Source: Wyeomyia smithii (lineage: Eukaryota > Arthropoda > Insecta > Diptera > Culicidae). From it: DNA of 64,000 bases. Made by a program: the position numbers and the translations under genes. The notes under the pieces were generated by a model. That model saw nothing but the letters and a program-made list of their open reading frames with translations, ran no database searches and was not told where the DNA came from. Numbering within the stretch: position 1 is the stretch's first letter; every line of letters starts with the position of its first letter. Location: assembly GCF_029784165.1 (NCBI RefSeq), contig NC_073695.1:12685786-12749785 (forward strand), written 5' to 3'. Below are positions 12,720-24,179 of the stretch, one piece after another.

Positions 12720-14295
12720 GCTAAATAGAGAACTAAAATTTGTATTTATTACAGAATTTATCCAACGCGATGTCGTTGCCGACACGGTTAAAGTACCGAC
12801 AGCCAGAGGAAAGCAGGAGATGGTTGTCGGATCACAGGCACATTGTTTTTAATATAGAGACTAGCCCTCTGAAAAGAGAGCTGTCCAGAAATCCTATGAA
12901 TACAGATTGGGAATCCTTTAGGGACACCTGATCGATTCACGAACTTCCAATTACAGCAACATTCGAAATTCAGTTGACGTGAATTCGGCAGCAAATGATC
13001 TACAAAACAGAATCATGGATGCTTTCAATGCAAACTATCCACTAGCACAGCGGTCAGTATGCCGTGACGTACCCTGGTGGAATGATCAACTCAGTGACCT
13101 TTGTCGGGAAACTAGGCGGTTGTTCAACAGGGCAAAAGTCACCTCTATCTGGGACGACTACAGAACGTCGTTCAGAGTTAGTTTCTGTGAAAAAATCCAA
13201 ATCCTGCCGGAAGCTACGCGGCTCCAAAAGGCGATGTCCAAAGACCATACTAACGGTTTAGGACAAGTAAGAAAAGAGGATGGATGCCTCACTGTCACTA
13301 CCAAGGAAACGTTGAAGGTTCTCATGAACACCCACTTTCCCGGATCGATAGAGACTGAAGAACTGAATAGTGATGGGTTGCGGTGGGACAATTCGAGACA
13401 TATGGCGTCTCGGGAGTCCATCCTGCTGGCTCGTCCACTGGTCACGGAAGCTTCAATAGGTTGGGCTCTAAGCTCACTCGACCCTATGAAGTCTCCAGGT
13501 TCAGACGACATACTACCCATCTTTCAACAAAACTCGGCCGCAGCTATCATGTCCGAACTTATCAACCTCTTCAGAGCCAGCTTTATCCTGGGCCATATTC
13601 CGGACTGGCTGAAGGTGAAGTTAGTATTTATCCCCAAAGTTGAAGGAAAGGATAAAACCCTACCTAAGGCTTTCAGACCCATAAGTCTGACTTCATCACT
13701 TCTCAAGTTGGTGGAGGAAATAATGGATAAATATATCCATGATGAGTTGCTTAAAGACTCCCCGCTGAATAGGAACCAACATGCCTATCAAAGCGGCAAG
13801 TCAACAGAAACCGCTCTTCACAGCTTAGTGACGTTGATTGAAAAGTTCCTGAGTTATCAGGAGACAGCGTTATGTGCCTTTCTTGATATTGAAGGGGCCT
13901 TCGATAACACGTCCTTTGCATCAATTAATACGGCTCTGTCCAATAAGGGAATCGACCACACTTCGGGGAGCTTGATACACGCAATGCTCTCTAGCAAGTG
14001 ATCACAGCAACCTTGGGAGGTTTGTCTGTAACAATGTCAGTGATCAAGAGAGGCCCGCAAGGTGGAGTTTTCACGCCCTTGTTATGGTCACTAGATGTCG
14101 TCGCACTTCTCCATAAGCTTTCACAGCTTGGATACGAGGTCATTGGATACGCCGATGTCATCGTCCTCATCGTCAGAGGTAAAGATGACGCAACTCTGTC
14201 GAGCCGAATGCAAGCGGCTCTGAATGCCACCACGTTATGGTGTCTACAGGAGGGTCTAAACATAAACCTTTTAAAAACGGTCCAAACCCCCTAGT
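12720..14295 (+). pseudogene. LOA-clade (Lian-like) ORF2 remnant
   Basis: Broken reverse transcriptase ORF of a non-LTR element. It starts with the end of the endonuclease domain (LSDHRHIVFNIE near 12815..12850). After frameshifts comes the linker (VPWWNDQLSDLCRETRRLF near 13068), fingers and palm (KAFRPISLTSSLLKLVEEIM; FLDIEGAFDNTSF near 13880..13920), and in another frame GPQGGVFTPLLWSLDVVALL and GYADVIVLIVRG (near 14146). The catalytic YADD box reads YADV, so the second metal-binding Asp is gone. At least two frame changes and the missing upstream endonuclease make it dead. Family assignment rests on the overall similarity of these motifs to LOA elements as remembered. Confidence 0.8.
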
Positions 14296-14389
14296 AAGGC
14301 AGCATGCCGAAATTAAAATACTACGAACAATCAAGAATTGAATACGGACCGTAACAATCGGCAACCACCTAGGCGACGAAATAAGGACG

Positions 14390-15330
14390 ACGATTGGAAG
14401 CTCGGTACATGGAACTGTAGATCGCTGAACACCCCGGGTGGCGACCGGATTCTGCTGGATCAGCTAGAACCCCGCCACTTCGACATCGTTGCGTTCTAGA
14501 AGCTTATCTGGATAGAGAGAAGGTGGAGGATTTGTGGCCGCAGAAAAACAACAAAGCCGCAGGCAAAGACGGACTGCCGAGCGAGCTCTTCAAGCATGGG
14601 AGAGAGGCGCTGACCAGAGCGCTGCAATGGGTCATTTACAGGATTTGGGAGGAAGAAAAACTGCCAGAAGAGTGGATGGAGGAAGTCGTCTGCCCCATCT
14701 ACAAGAAGGGCGACAAGCTGGAGTGCCATAACTACCGCGGTATCTCGCTAATCAATGCAACCTTCAAAATACTCTCACAGATCCTGTTCCGTCGTCTATC
14801 ACCTTTAACCAGAAGGTTCGTGGGCCAGTACCAAGCGTGTACTCGTGGGAGCCCGTGCCACCATGGACCAGATCTTCTCGATTCGACAGATCTTACAGTA
14901 ATGTCGCGAGTGCAACATGCCCCCACATCACATCTTTAGCGGCTTTACGGCGGCCTATGAGTTAGTCGATCGAGAAACGCTATGGCAGATCATGCACGAC
15001 AACGGATTTCTGGATAAACTGACTCGACTGATCAAGGGCACCATAGCGTAAGTGATGTGCTACGTGCGGTGCTGCGGACTATCTACGGTGGAGTACAGAC
15101 GGACGACGGAAAATGGCGACGGAGCATGAACCACGAGCTGCACGCGCCACTTGGAGAGAACCTCATTGTACACCTGGCGAACCTATTGACTGGTTGTAGT
15201 GGGCCGGTCACATCGTAAGGATGCTGGACGACAACCCTGCGAAATCACTTGCCTTCAGAGACTTGAGACTTGAGGGTGATCAGACGCCTGGGAAAGTGGA
15301 GAAACACATCTCAAAACTGAGCAACATGGC
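14390..15330 (+). pseudogene. RTE-like non-LTR element remnant, internally deleted
   Basis: Begins with an endonuclease start (KLGTWNCRSLNTPGGDRILL near 14398..14460), then jumps to reverse transcriptase fingers: NNKAAGKDGLPSELFKHG (14547 onward), EEWMEEVVCPIYKKGDKLEC and HNYRGISLINATFKILSQIL. Palm residues follow in another frame (TAAYELVDRETLWQIMHDNG, about 14947..15005), and a C-terminal relic (GGVQTDDGKWRRSMN; WAGHIVRMLDD near 15203). Most of the endonuclease and the catalytic YADD region are deleted. The assignment to an RTE/CFDP2-type clade is from memory; that it is a non-LTR reverse transcriptase is clear. It lies directly after the LOA remnant in the same orientation. Confidence 0.75.
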
Positions 15331-15654
15331 GACAACTTCATGATACAGTACGAGCCACCACGGCTCTCGTCTGTTTGGTAAGGTAACTACGTATTTTACT
15401 CAAACAACATTCTTTAAGTTCTTTCAGAAAACTGTTTTCAAAATTTAAACGGTTTGGGCGATGTTCCCAATTGCGTAGATAACAATATTCGACTCGTGTA
15501 GTTTAGCTGCATAATAGGGGAACAAAAAACATTCAATTATAAATGTCCCTAAATTCATTTATGAATATCCCTAAATTGAAATTTAGTGTTTATTTTCAGT
15601 TTTCTAGGCAAAGATTTTTTACATTTTTTATGGGGCATTAATAATACCCTACAA
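15331..15654. other. Short AT-rich spacer before the right arm
   Basis: Contains near-duplicated AAATGTCCCTAAATTCATTT-type sequence (15541..15585). No gene was seen. Confidence 0.4.
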
Positions 15655-16283
15655 CCAAGCTTAGGAGAATGACTGGAGAGCGACATTATACTGACGACTT
15701 TTCTCTCTTTTCACTTTAACAGCCTCATGCATGAGCTGTTCATGAGAGCTCACATACAGCTACAGCTTAAACAAGGCAAAGAAACTGTCTTGTGTTGCGT
15801 ACGACAGTTCATTCTTGCGCATGTATTTTGTTCTTTCGGACATGACAGCCTAGTTTGCTCAGTGTGACAGTCTGCTGATCGGCTGCGGCTGTCATCGACT
15901 CGCATTTTTTCGTTTCTCCTTTTTCACAGGCCGGTGGCATATTGAATACAAAGCAAACCGTTTCCATTGTTGATATTATTCCCCAAGTAAGAAAAAACGT
16001 GCTTCGCACCATCTCTCTTTCATTCTTTCATCGGCCTTACTGTCGTGTATCATAATCACCTGACATCCCGCTCGGATTAGTGCTGAAGGATGTCGGAAGA
16101 TTATAGGCTGTCATTTACGACAGCTTGGAATAACCTACAGACATAAGGAGATGAAAACTAACAGCCCGTATGGAGTTGCATGTGTGCTGTCGTCAGTTGC
16201 TGTCGGACTGTTTACCGAACTTATGGGAAACAGAGAGAGCTGTGCAATACAATGAGAGCCGGATCAGTTAAAAATTTGCTGTC
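15655..16283. repeat. Right arm of long inverted repeat
   Basis: Inverted counterpart of 10694..11325. It contains TATACTGACGAC, TTGCGCATGTATTTTGTTC, CCATTGTTGATATTATTCCC and ACAATGAGAGCCG in the expected order. Seven copies of GACAGC/GCTGTC are present (for example at 15844, 15888, 16107, 16119, 16186, 16199, 16278). The arms differ by many substitutions and small indels, so the duplication is old or has decayed quickly. Confidence 0.7.
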
Positions 16284-17000
16284 ATTGTATTGCAGTCATT
16301 TTCATAACACTGCCTACAACTCATTCTCAGACAGTTTTTCTATACAACCAAAGATTTCTGAGCTACAATGCTTCGAATAAAACCTATCCCAAAATGCATA
16401 CGCCCTTTTATAAAATGACTCATGGGTCTAACGAATCGGTGAAAAATGCTCAATTTGCTAAGCCAAATTCGTGTGCAAAGTTTCATTCAAATCAAACGAA
16501 TATCGATTCGACCATAGGTCATTTGGCGCGATTCTGCTCTTCTATAGACTTTCATTTTAAACCTATATATCAGACCTTCTTTAGAGACGTAGTACTATGT
16601 CAAAAAAAGCTCTTCATGAGTAACTCTTCACCAAATTTCAAGACATAGTTTTATCCTTTTTTTAAGTAATGCTACATGCATCAATAACAAAGGGGGCACA
16701 AAGCCATGACCGCAAGGTTAACCTAGAGCTACATAGAACTGTTCGTTGCAACAAAACCCTTCTGTTACTTCAGAAAATCTGTGAATATGATTGTAAAAAA
16801 TTCTCTTTCTACTTTCACCCTGTTTCAACCAAGAAAAATTTTAAGTAGAATAATAGACCATGACAAAACTACGAAGCCTTCACCCACCAACGGTCAGACA
16901 AGAATGATGGATCAAATCAAGGTCTACTTTTCAAATTATTAAGCTTGAACACTAGGAATCGGACGTTCCAATATTTGAACGAGAAAGTATTAATTCTTCA
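16284..17000. other. Unannotated; fragments of dispersed repeats
   Basis: About 16545..16605 resembles the tail of family B seen at 19020..19075 and 56715..56770 (TTTCATTTTAAACC, then GACGTAGTACTATGTC). At 16700..16722, GCACAAAGCCATGACCGCAA recurs with few changes at about 54632. No coding content was recognised. Confidence 0.45.
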
Positions 17001-17735
17001 ATTTAGTTTTTAACTCGTCTACAAAAGGACAATTTCTTGTATAATTTTAAATATATTATGCTGTTCCTGGCAGTAGGATAAGCAGTTCTTCTGATAACAC
17101 AGTGAAAAACTGTGTCCAGACTGAAAATATAACTGCCGACAGTTTTGATTGCCAGTATCCCAAAAACGTTTGTGTGTAATTAAAATACGGCTGCTATTTA
17201 CTGGAGTAAGTAATGCTGCACCTACCGCTAAGCCACCGTCACCGCCACCGCCGACCACTAGTGATACTCGCTGCTGCTACTTAGTTAGGTCCGTTCCTGC
17301 TGGCATCCACTAGTAAAGTGATTGGTTAAAGTAAAAACTGGTTCTTATATAGCCCAGAGAGTACATTTTCGGTTTACTAGGTATGTAATTCTGTCGACCG
17401 TATTAGGAAAAGTAAGCAAGAAGCGACCAATCAGAAGTCGAAATCTGCACTTCAACAAGGCTTGACCTTATTCAATAGTACAGTTGTTTGCATAATTAAG
17501 CCTGGATAAATTAGAAAATGTTAACTTTTCAACTGAATTTGTCAACAAAAGGACAGTTTGTTGTAGACATGACGCTGATCGCTTCTCTGTGCTATCCCCG
17601 ACAGTAGAAGTGAGGCATTCTTCTGATAACACAGTGGTAAGTTCAAGTAAGTTCACATTTTAAGTTTAACGGCCGACAGAGTTCGATTTCCAGCATCCCG
17701 AAACGTTTGTGTGTGTTGTCACAATAAGGCAGAGC
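17001..17735. repeat. Dispersed repeat family B, two tandem partial copies
   Basis: Two copies about 520 bp apart share ordered blocks: ACAAAAGGACA, TTCTTCTGATAACACAGTG, GCCGACAG and CAGTATCCCAAAAACGTTTG / CAGCATCCCGAAACGTTTG. The first copy continues with a TATATAGCCCAG box and TTCTGTCGACCGTA, a segment also present at about 18775 and 56465. No protein is encoded. The family may be a non-autonomous DNA element; no ends were defined. Confidence 0.6.
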
Positions 17736-17999
17736 TTAATTTATCCTATCTAGCTTTTTCTTCAACTCTTGCGAAGGTTTACTAAATACAAAATATTCTT
17801 CGACACGACTAAACATATTAATACACGAGGCAACGGGTTCATTGTGACCAAAGTTCGTACGATGAGTGTGATTTCTTAACAGTAAGCATGGTAGAAGCAC
17901 TTTTTGTGGCGCGCGAAAATTGAGTTTTGGAGAATATATTTCATTATTCAACAGCTTTGCCACAAATAATACCGGTTGTATTTTTTGACGGCGTTCCAA
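17736..17999 (-). pseudogene. C-terminal remnant of CR1/Jockey-type ORF2
   Basis: The 87-codon minus-strand frame ends in a pattern typical of the extreme C-terminus of many non-LTR ORF2 proteins: hydrophobic residues, an RT(N/S)(F/Y)G.N.P turn (here HRTNFGHNEPVASCINMFS), then a Phe-rich stretch and a basic tail (KPSQELKKKLDRIN). No reverse transcriptase motif is attached. Function, if any, is lost. The resemblance is from memory of the family pattern, so confidence is moderate. Confidence 0.5.
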
Positions 18000-18589
18000 G
18001 GTACCCAGATTGAGTGAACGACAGCGGTCTGCATACGGTGCAAGATTGTCAGGTTGTCACCAAGGTAAGTCTCAAAGAGCTATACGTAAATGAAAGCAGG
18101 CAAGTTTCATTTTTAGATCGATGAAAAAAATGCATAGGTAAAACTTTTAAGTCCCAGAAAGTCGAATATTTCGATTTTTTCGGAGTAACACCTGATCTCG
18201 ACGCTTCATGCATTTCCATCACATAAGGCACATAAAAATTTTAGGATTTAGAAGATGAGGGGCCCGGGGCAGATATTTTCGTGGGCCCTCTATTCTTAAA
18301 AAATTGACGTTAGAAAATTTTAAATTTTTAAATGACCTTCGCTGGAAGGTGACGGGCAAAAAAAAAGATCTTCACTCTGTCTTCACGTCTGGCCCACGAC
18401 TAGGGGTGCTCCTCGTTTCGGAAGGCCCGGAGCATTGACCCTCTTTGTCTCTTCAAATCCGGTCATGTATTTGAGGTAAGTGTTCCCAAAGTCTAATTGA
18501 GGTAAAATTTTGAATGTGTATTTTTTCGAGAAGACGAAGCTTCTGAGCCTTACTTCTAAGAGGAACGAAGATCAAATTTACTTCATACA
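18000..18589. other. Unannotated; family C copy and an isolated donor-like site
   Basis: About 18147..18231 is another copy of family C (CTGATCTCGACGCTTCATGC, then ATTTCC). CACCAAGGTAAGTCTC at about 18058..18073 is a good plus-strand splice-donor match, but the open frame before it is only about 28 codons, so no exon is called. Confidence 0.4.
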
Positions 18590-19080
18590 AGTCGCTGATG
18601 CTGCCGCCACTGCACAAAGGAAGCTTTTTCCTAGAAAAGTGCCGCTATAGCTCTTCCTGCCAACCACCTCTACTTAATTAGGATCGTCCTAGACGCCATC
18701 CACGAGTAAAATGATTGGTTTGAGAAGAGACAGGCATTAGTATAAAGTGCATTCCAACTTGACTAGATCAAATATTCTGTCGACCATGCTAGAGAAAGCA
18801 AGCAATAAGGGACCAATCGGAAGTCGAAATCTGCGTTTCAACAAGGCTTGACAGTTTTAAATATTCCGAATAATAAAATTTCATTTGTCTGCATTTGGGC
18901 GGATGCAAAGATAATTTTTCAATCCAGTGCTGCCAGAACGAAAGAATTCCACTGAAAACTAATCGACTGATTAGCAGTTGAAGTTGTACATATTCTTTCC
19001 CTTTTCTGTTTTTAGATTTTCATTAAACACCCCTATGTAACCGAACTTCTTGACAGACGTAGTTCTACATCAAAATTTAT
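18590..19080. repeat. Dispersed repeat family B copy
   Basis: Shares with 17280..17500 and 56430..56790 the blocks TTCTGTCGACCAT, GACCAATCGGAAGTCGAAAT, CAACAAGGCTTGACAG, AATCCAGTGCTGCCAGAACG, TTTTTAGATTTTCATTAAAC and GACGTAGTTCTACATC. Same orientation as those copies. Non-coding. Confidence 0.6.
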
Positions 19081-22000
19081 TATATCATTTAATTTTTTAA
19101 GGCATGTTTATGATTTTCATCTCGATTTTACTCTCAGGATAATTTTTTTAAAAACTCTTGGCTTTTTGCAATTATTGAAAATAAAGTTCATGGAAAATAG
19201 AATTCTGCAAAGCAAAATCCAAAGTATATTTTAAACATCGGATTCATCCTTTCTATAACCACTTAAAATTTAAGTTTCAAACTGAAAAACACTCGCATTG
19301 AAATTTTGAAATAAATATCTCAGAATTCAGTCTCGTGAATTTGATTTCAAATTTGAATCAAAGGAATTCGCGTCTTAGATTTTCTACTCAAACTTGAAAC
19401 CTTGGTAGCGAGATGCTCTTTCGGCAACATTTTGTTGATTTATTTGATTAGGCTGATAAATAACTTGTGATTAGGTTTTAATTTAATTAACGACAGAAAT
19501 AAATACCTACAACATTTTAGTTCCAAAGTAATTATCGTCTATCATCTAATTTAAACAAACTTATTTCCAATTCATCTAATCGATTTATGCTTAACAAGCA
19601 GGAAGCATGTTTTGATGTCACCCGTAGGAGCAACATATTTCCTCGTTCGTTCTACACAAGCAAGGTTAAAGACTATCAGAGACTAGCAACAAGTGAGCCA
19701 CTAAACGTCAACGCGTTGTAATCGTGGTGCTGTAATAAAACGTTGAAATTAGTAATTTAGCAGCAGCTTCACAAACTGGGATGAAGGTTCACAGTGAAAG
19801 CGCGCCAAGTTACTTTAGGGTGGTTGTGAGTAAATCAGTGAAAAACTTTCAAGTGGGTTTTCTAACATTTTTTTGCTGCACTTTTGCTGAGAAAAAAATT
19901 GGGCAAAAAAATTTCAGCAGCGAAAGAGACTACCCTAACTTCCAGCCACCATGAAATGGCTTCACGTTGATCCCAAAACGACCCTCACCCGGTGTGGATC
20001 CTTCGCGTGAATCAATTACACTTTTAATGAGTTTTGAGCATTTCTTGTAATTATCCCTTTCCCCCAGAGTTGTACTTGGGCTCGGATGAATCAAAGAGAC
20101 GGCACGGTTCGTGTACTTCGGGTTAACACTAGGTCACCCTTGCTCTGGGTTGCTGCGGTCCGGAATGCAACTAATCCAGCTCGGGTTGGTTGTAAATTTT
20201 GTTCTGGCCTCTTTTCTGCCAAGCAGTTGATCCAAAACAGCCGTATAATGCTCCCTGCTAATGTGTTTATCTCACGGAACGGAGCATCCGTTGAGCCTCG
20301 CACGAAGGTGAACGTAAAATGTTTCCCCACCGTGCAACATATTTCATTGGATTTTTCCTACTGCCAGTTGTCCGGGGTTATTCTCCCGAGGCAGACAAGC
20401 AGCAAAATTAAATTAAACTTGGTACGCGCGGTGGTACCCAGTCGCAGACATAAACTGGGTTTGGCTTGTTCGTTTTTTACAATTTGAGGAAAAAAAATGT
20501 TCAAAACACACGCATGTCTGTCTGGTCTGACTGGAGCGGGAAATCAACCGGCAAACAGGGAACTGTCCTTGCGACGTAAACGGAAATCCATTAGCATTTT
20601 CATATCCTCTCATCCGGTTACCACATTTACTGCCAACCTGGGAGCGCATCTGATCTGGTGACGACGATCAGGTTGACGCGTGGTTCATCGCGTGCTATCG
20701 GTGTTAAAACTTAGTCCGCTTTAAAGAAACGGTAACCCGGCAACATTTTTAGATTGAAAAGAAATTAAATTGAGTCGGAGTGAAGCACCCTTGAAATGGT
20801 TTAAAGCAAATAAGTGGGAATCAAATTCAATTCGAGTTTCAATATCCGCTCGAAGCCATGATTTGTGAGCTTTGGGATTAAAATCTTCGCATTTCGAGAC
20901 TTCCATTGATTGGGTTTTGAAAACTCAATAAATAAAAAATGTTCTAATTCATCCGCCAGTGCTTTGATTGGGTTGCATTATTCACCAACCACAAATCTAA
21001 CCCAATATCAGCCCTTGTCAGCATGGGAACTTATTTCGCACCGTGAAGCCCTATAAACCCCGGCTAACACCTTGTGGTTGTTTCGGTGTGTCGTAAAATC
21101 TTGATGTGAGAAACTTGCCTCGTTCCTAAATCAATACCCAACCCGAACGTAAAATCCCGCGTCGGCGAAAAAACCGGGCTTAGGCTTCAGCCGTCGTTTG
21201 GCAGTAATTAAACGTTGCTTGGCCAAAAGAAAACCCAGCAAGAGATAAGACAAAATAAGCCAATTAGATCGAACGGCGACGATGTAAACAACAATAACGA
21301 AAACGACGAGCAGCTGCGTGTCGTTGGTTTGATTTCCTGCCAGGCGGAAGCCGGAAAGGATCACCCAACTGACCCAGTTCGGCAGGAAACGGAGAGTAAC
21401 TATTCCAGCGTGTTCCAGAAATAGAACCTTGCCCGGGGGCTGAAATCGACAGTCGTTGCTGAACCGCGTGGTCATTTAGAGCTGGAGGGAGGCGTTTATC
21501 GAAAGACGTAAGAGAACATGCAAAAGGAAGAGCGGTGGTTCAATTAAAGAGCTAATTACGTGGTCTTTATTTTTACTGATTATCGCGTTTCTTTATTGTC
21601 ATCAAATAACATTCCATAAAATCAAGAATCATTACTGTTGTAAACCAACAAAACACGAATTAATCCACCTAGTGCTCTCTTATTTGCTGGACAAGATTAG
21701 CACATAAACTCAATTCTCAAAAGAATAGAGTTTCTGACAAACAACAGTGCATCCTGTTAGAAAATGTGGAATCCTACCCCAGACACCATTTAAAAATCCA
21801 AGATGGCGACTTCCGATTTCTAAAAACCAACTTAAAATGGGATGTTTTCAACAGTCAAAGGCCGGAAGTCATTGAAAACATAGCAAATACCCAATCAATT
21901 ACATTATGTTTCCTCAAAACTTTTTTAGGACCAAACATGAACATGAAACGTTAGAGAAAGATGTCTTGTAATAACTAATCTAGTTTTTTTTCCACTTCCA

Positions 22001-22460
22001 TCTCGGAAATACAAATAAGAGCAGGCTGAAAGAAAGCAGTCACTACTCATAGTGAAATAATAGCAGCTTTTCCCCGTTCCCTGCTGTGCGAGCAATTACA
22101 CGACATAATAAGTGATAAACATTAACCCAGGAGCAACACAAAATAAATCATTATCCTAGCCTTTCCGCAGCTGCTGTTTTACGAGCCCTCAACTGCATGG
22201 CCTCATGCTAATGAAAGCAAGCCAAGCAACAGCGAAAGTTGTGATTGATGATAATCCTGTTTTCCACTAGACAATTTAAGCCTTTGATCCGGGATAAGAA
22301 CCGGGTGGACGGCAGACGGGCGGGCGGCTAAAAGCAGAAAACTGCACTCCAACAGCAATAAACTATCTGGACGAGAAAGGGGATTAGGGACGACCGGCAG
22401 CACTATTTTGTACACAGTACAGGGACGTTACTATTGTTGGCCAGAGAGACAGGTACTTAC
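19081..22460. other. Unannotated; probable intron side of the 22.5-kb exon
   Basis: No later exon was recognised. One isolated copy of the 125-bp repeat found at 45.7-49.7 kb lies at about 21770..21900 (core CCAAGATGGCGACTTCCGAT). An ATG-initiated plus-strand frame at 20086..20487 (133 codons) is preceded by CCCTTTCCCCCAG, an acceptor-like sequence, but the translation has no recognisable domain and overlaps open frames on the other strand. A 114-codon minus frame at 21131..21475 is likewise unconvincing. Confidence 0.45.
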
Positions 22461-22539
22461 TGTGTCCACTTTTCTTGCCGTTGGATTTGCTCTTGTTTTT
22501 TCTCGGATAGAGATGGATTTTGCTCTGCCCACAGCCCAT
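22461..22539 (-). CDS. First coding exon of a dual-acylated host protein
   Basis: Too short for an ORF scan but well supported. The start ATG (22537..22539) sits in CAAAATGG, an excellent insect context. The 26 codons encode MGCGQSK, then IHLYPRKNKSKSNGKK and SGH. Gly2 with Ser6-Lys7 fits the N-myristoyltransferase consensus, Cys3 is a likely palmitoylation site, and the following Lys/Arg-rich stretch would bind acidic lipids, so the protein is predicted to sit on the inner face of a membrane. After one further base comes GTAAGTACC, a near-ideal 5' splice site, so the intron is phase 1 and the gene continues towards lower coordinates. No second exon was found. From memory some insect PDE8 isoforms start similarly; this is unverified and no symbol is given. 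Confidence 0.7.
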
Positions 22540-23425
22540 TTTGCCTTCGGTCGCTCGAGTGACTTCTCACAAGATCTGCGTTACTTGGTTTGGCGATTTT
22601 CCGACTGAGCTGGAACTAACTATTCTAAACCCAATCGGAATGCACTGGTCAGTGGTCACCACAATTTGTTATTGTTGGTCACTGATCCGTTTGCACACGG
22701 ATTTCTTTTCCGCTATTACCCCTCACCATCACTGAACACTAATCCAATTTTCCTTTACGGTGACTTCCTAGCTTCGATATTCACTTGCACGTGCCCTCAT
22801 GCTCTAATTGATCTATTCCGCACCGTCTCACGGAGCCCCAATTTTCACCAGAACACAAATCACTAATAAATCTTCTTCATTCGGTGTCCCGCACGTGTCA
22901 CTTGAACCACCTGCAGACGTGCGTAGAAATGCTCCAGGACCTCTACGCCACTGTACCTATCCAGATGGCAATTCGGGCGGCTACTGAGTGGAATCGTGAC
23001 CCCAATGCGGATACGTGGCGACCGAACCCCGTGTTGAACCGCAAACGATTGTTGTCCAATTTGGTTGACAACGCCACCGCCGTCGTTGACCTGGAAAGAA
23101 AGATAGAGAGGGACGGCGATATAGTGTGATTCGCTGAAACTGTCGGTGAGTTATGACGTTTTGACATTCGTGTGTCACAATATGGTTGCTTGGATAAATT
23201 AGGGGCATAATTTATTGGATTCGCAGGAATGTAGTTTATTGACTTGATCTGCTGATCTGGCAGAGCCGCCTGGGATGCACACACAGTGAAAACCGATTGT
23301 GGATATTTACGGCGGCGTGATTTATGTTATAGTATAATATTGGAGGAAAGTATTTCAATTAGAAACTCATTGAATTATTGAATACTAATTTTAGCTAATG
23401 GTAATTCTAACAAATCAAAATGATG
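22540..23425 (-). other. Upstream / 5' UTR side of the acylated-protein exon
   Basis: More GC-balanced than the surroundings and free of recognised transposons, as expected for the leader and promoter of the minus-strand exon. Open frames on both strands (plus 22884..23129, minus 22943..23284) overlap each other and have no recognisable domain, so they are probably fortuitous. No convincing TATA/initiator pair was located. Confidence 0.4.
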
Positions 23426-23437
23426 AAGGGAAAATCT

Positions 23438-23700
23438 TTTTTTTTTTATTCTCGCTTATTTTCCGTCGGTCTAGTTCCGCCACTGTTGTTGTGCCAATCA
23501 CCGACGCCCAGCGACTCTACCCAGGACCCTGACCTACGACTAGTTGATCAACGAAAATCTCCCGGTGTCGGCTAGGGTTGAATCTAGACCAGTTGGGTTG
23601 GTTGTTAGTAGATCACACCTCACAATCATCGACAGTCAGCGTTGGGATTTGAACCCAGGCCACCAGCGCGGTTTACGGAGACCCCCGGAGGCCTCTCGCT
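23438..23700 (-). mobile_element. tRNA-derived SINE, minus strand, with 12-bp TSD
   Basis: On the minus strand a B box GGTTCAAATCC (23655..23645) follows a tRNA-like head, and the element ends in a poly-A run (plus-strand T run near 23438..23447). Flanking direct repeats AAGGGAAAATCT (23426..23437) and AAGGAAAAATCT (23701..23712) differ by one base and are read as the TSD. It differs in sequence from the SINE at 1.5 kb, so two SINE families are present. Confidence 0.75.
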
Positions 23701-23712
23701 AAGGAAAAATCT

Positions 23713-24179
23713 AGTTGAACTAATATTGTCGTTGTAATAATTTGTGCAAGTATTCTGGTCCGACAAAATATACAGTGAATTTTACAGTTATGAAACTCTT
23801 GTCCTCAGTCCAATCCAATTACACTACGTGAACATTCGGAATCATTAAATTCTTTTTTTTTTTTTTTTTTGAAAAGTTTCTTCAAACATGTTGAGAACCT
23901 CTAAAATAGGATATGCTTTTTTATTAACGAAGAACTACGCCTGACAGCAACATTCTTGAATATAAGTGCAAATTGAAATACCGGAAACATCGAGAGCGTC
24001 AGGAAAGTTATCCAATTACACATGTTTAAAACTTAGTTCGTTTTAAACGGATTTCCTTCGATTTCAATTTTCAATTCAAAATGCGGATAATTGTGTTTTT
24101 ACAATGTTAGCTTTTGTACAATTAAAATTTTGACCAAGCCAGAGCCGAAAACAAGACCATATATTTTATATTTTGAACT
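23713..24179. other. Unannotated AT-rich sequence
   Basis: A T20-type run lies near 23851..23870. A block near 24030..24070 (AACTTAGTTCGTTTTAAACG) recurs at about 40210..40240, where it again precedes the 125-bp repeat family. Confidence 0.4.

Noticed and set aside
18058..18073. CACCAAGGTAAGTCTC as an exon end on the plus strand
   Set aside because: The only open frame leading to it is about 28 codons and lies beside a retrotransposon relic.
20086..20487. 133-codon plus-strand frame after an acceptor-like sequence
   Set aside because: No domain, and it overlaps comparable open frames on the opposite strand.
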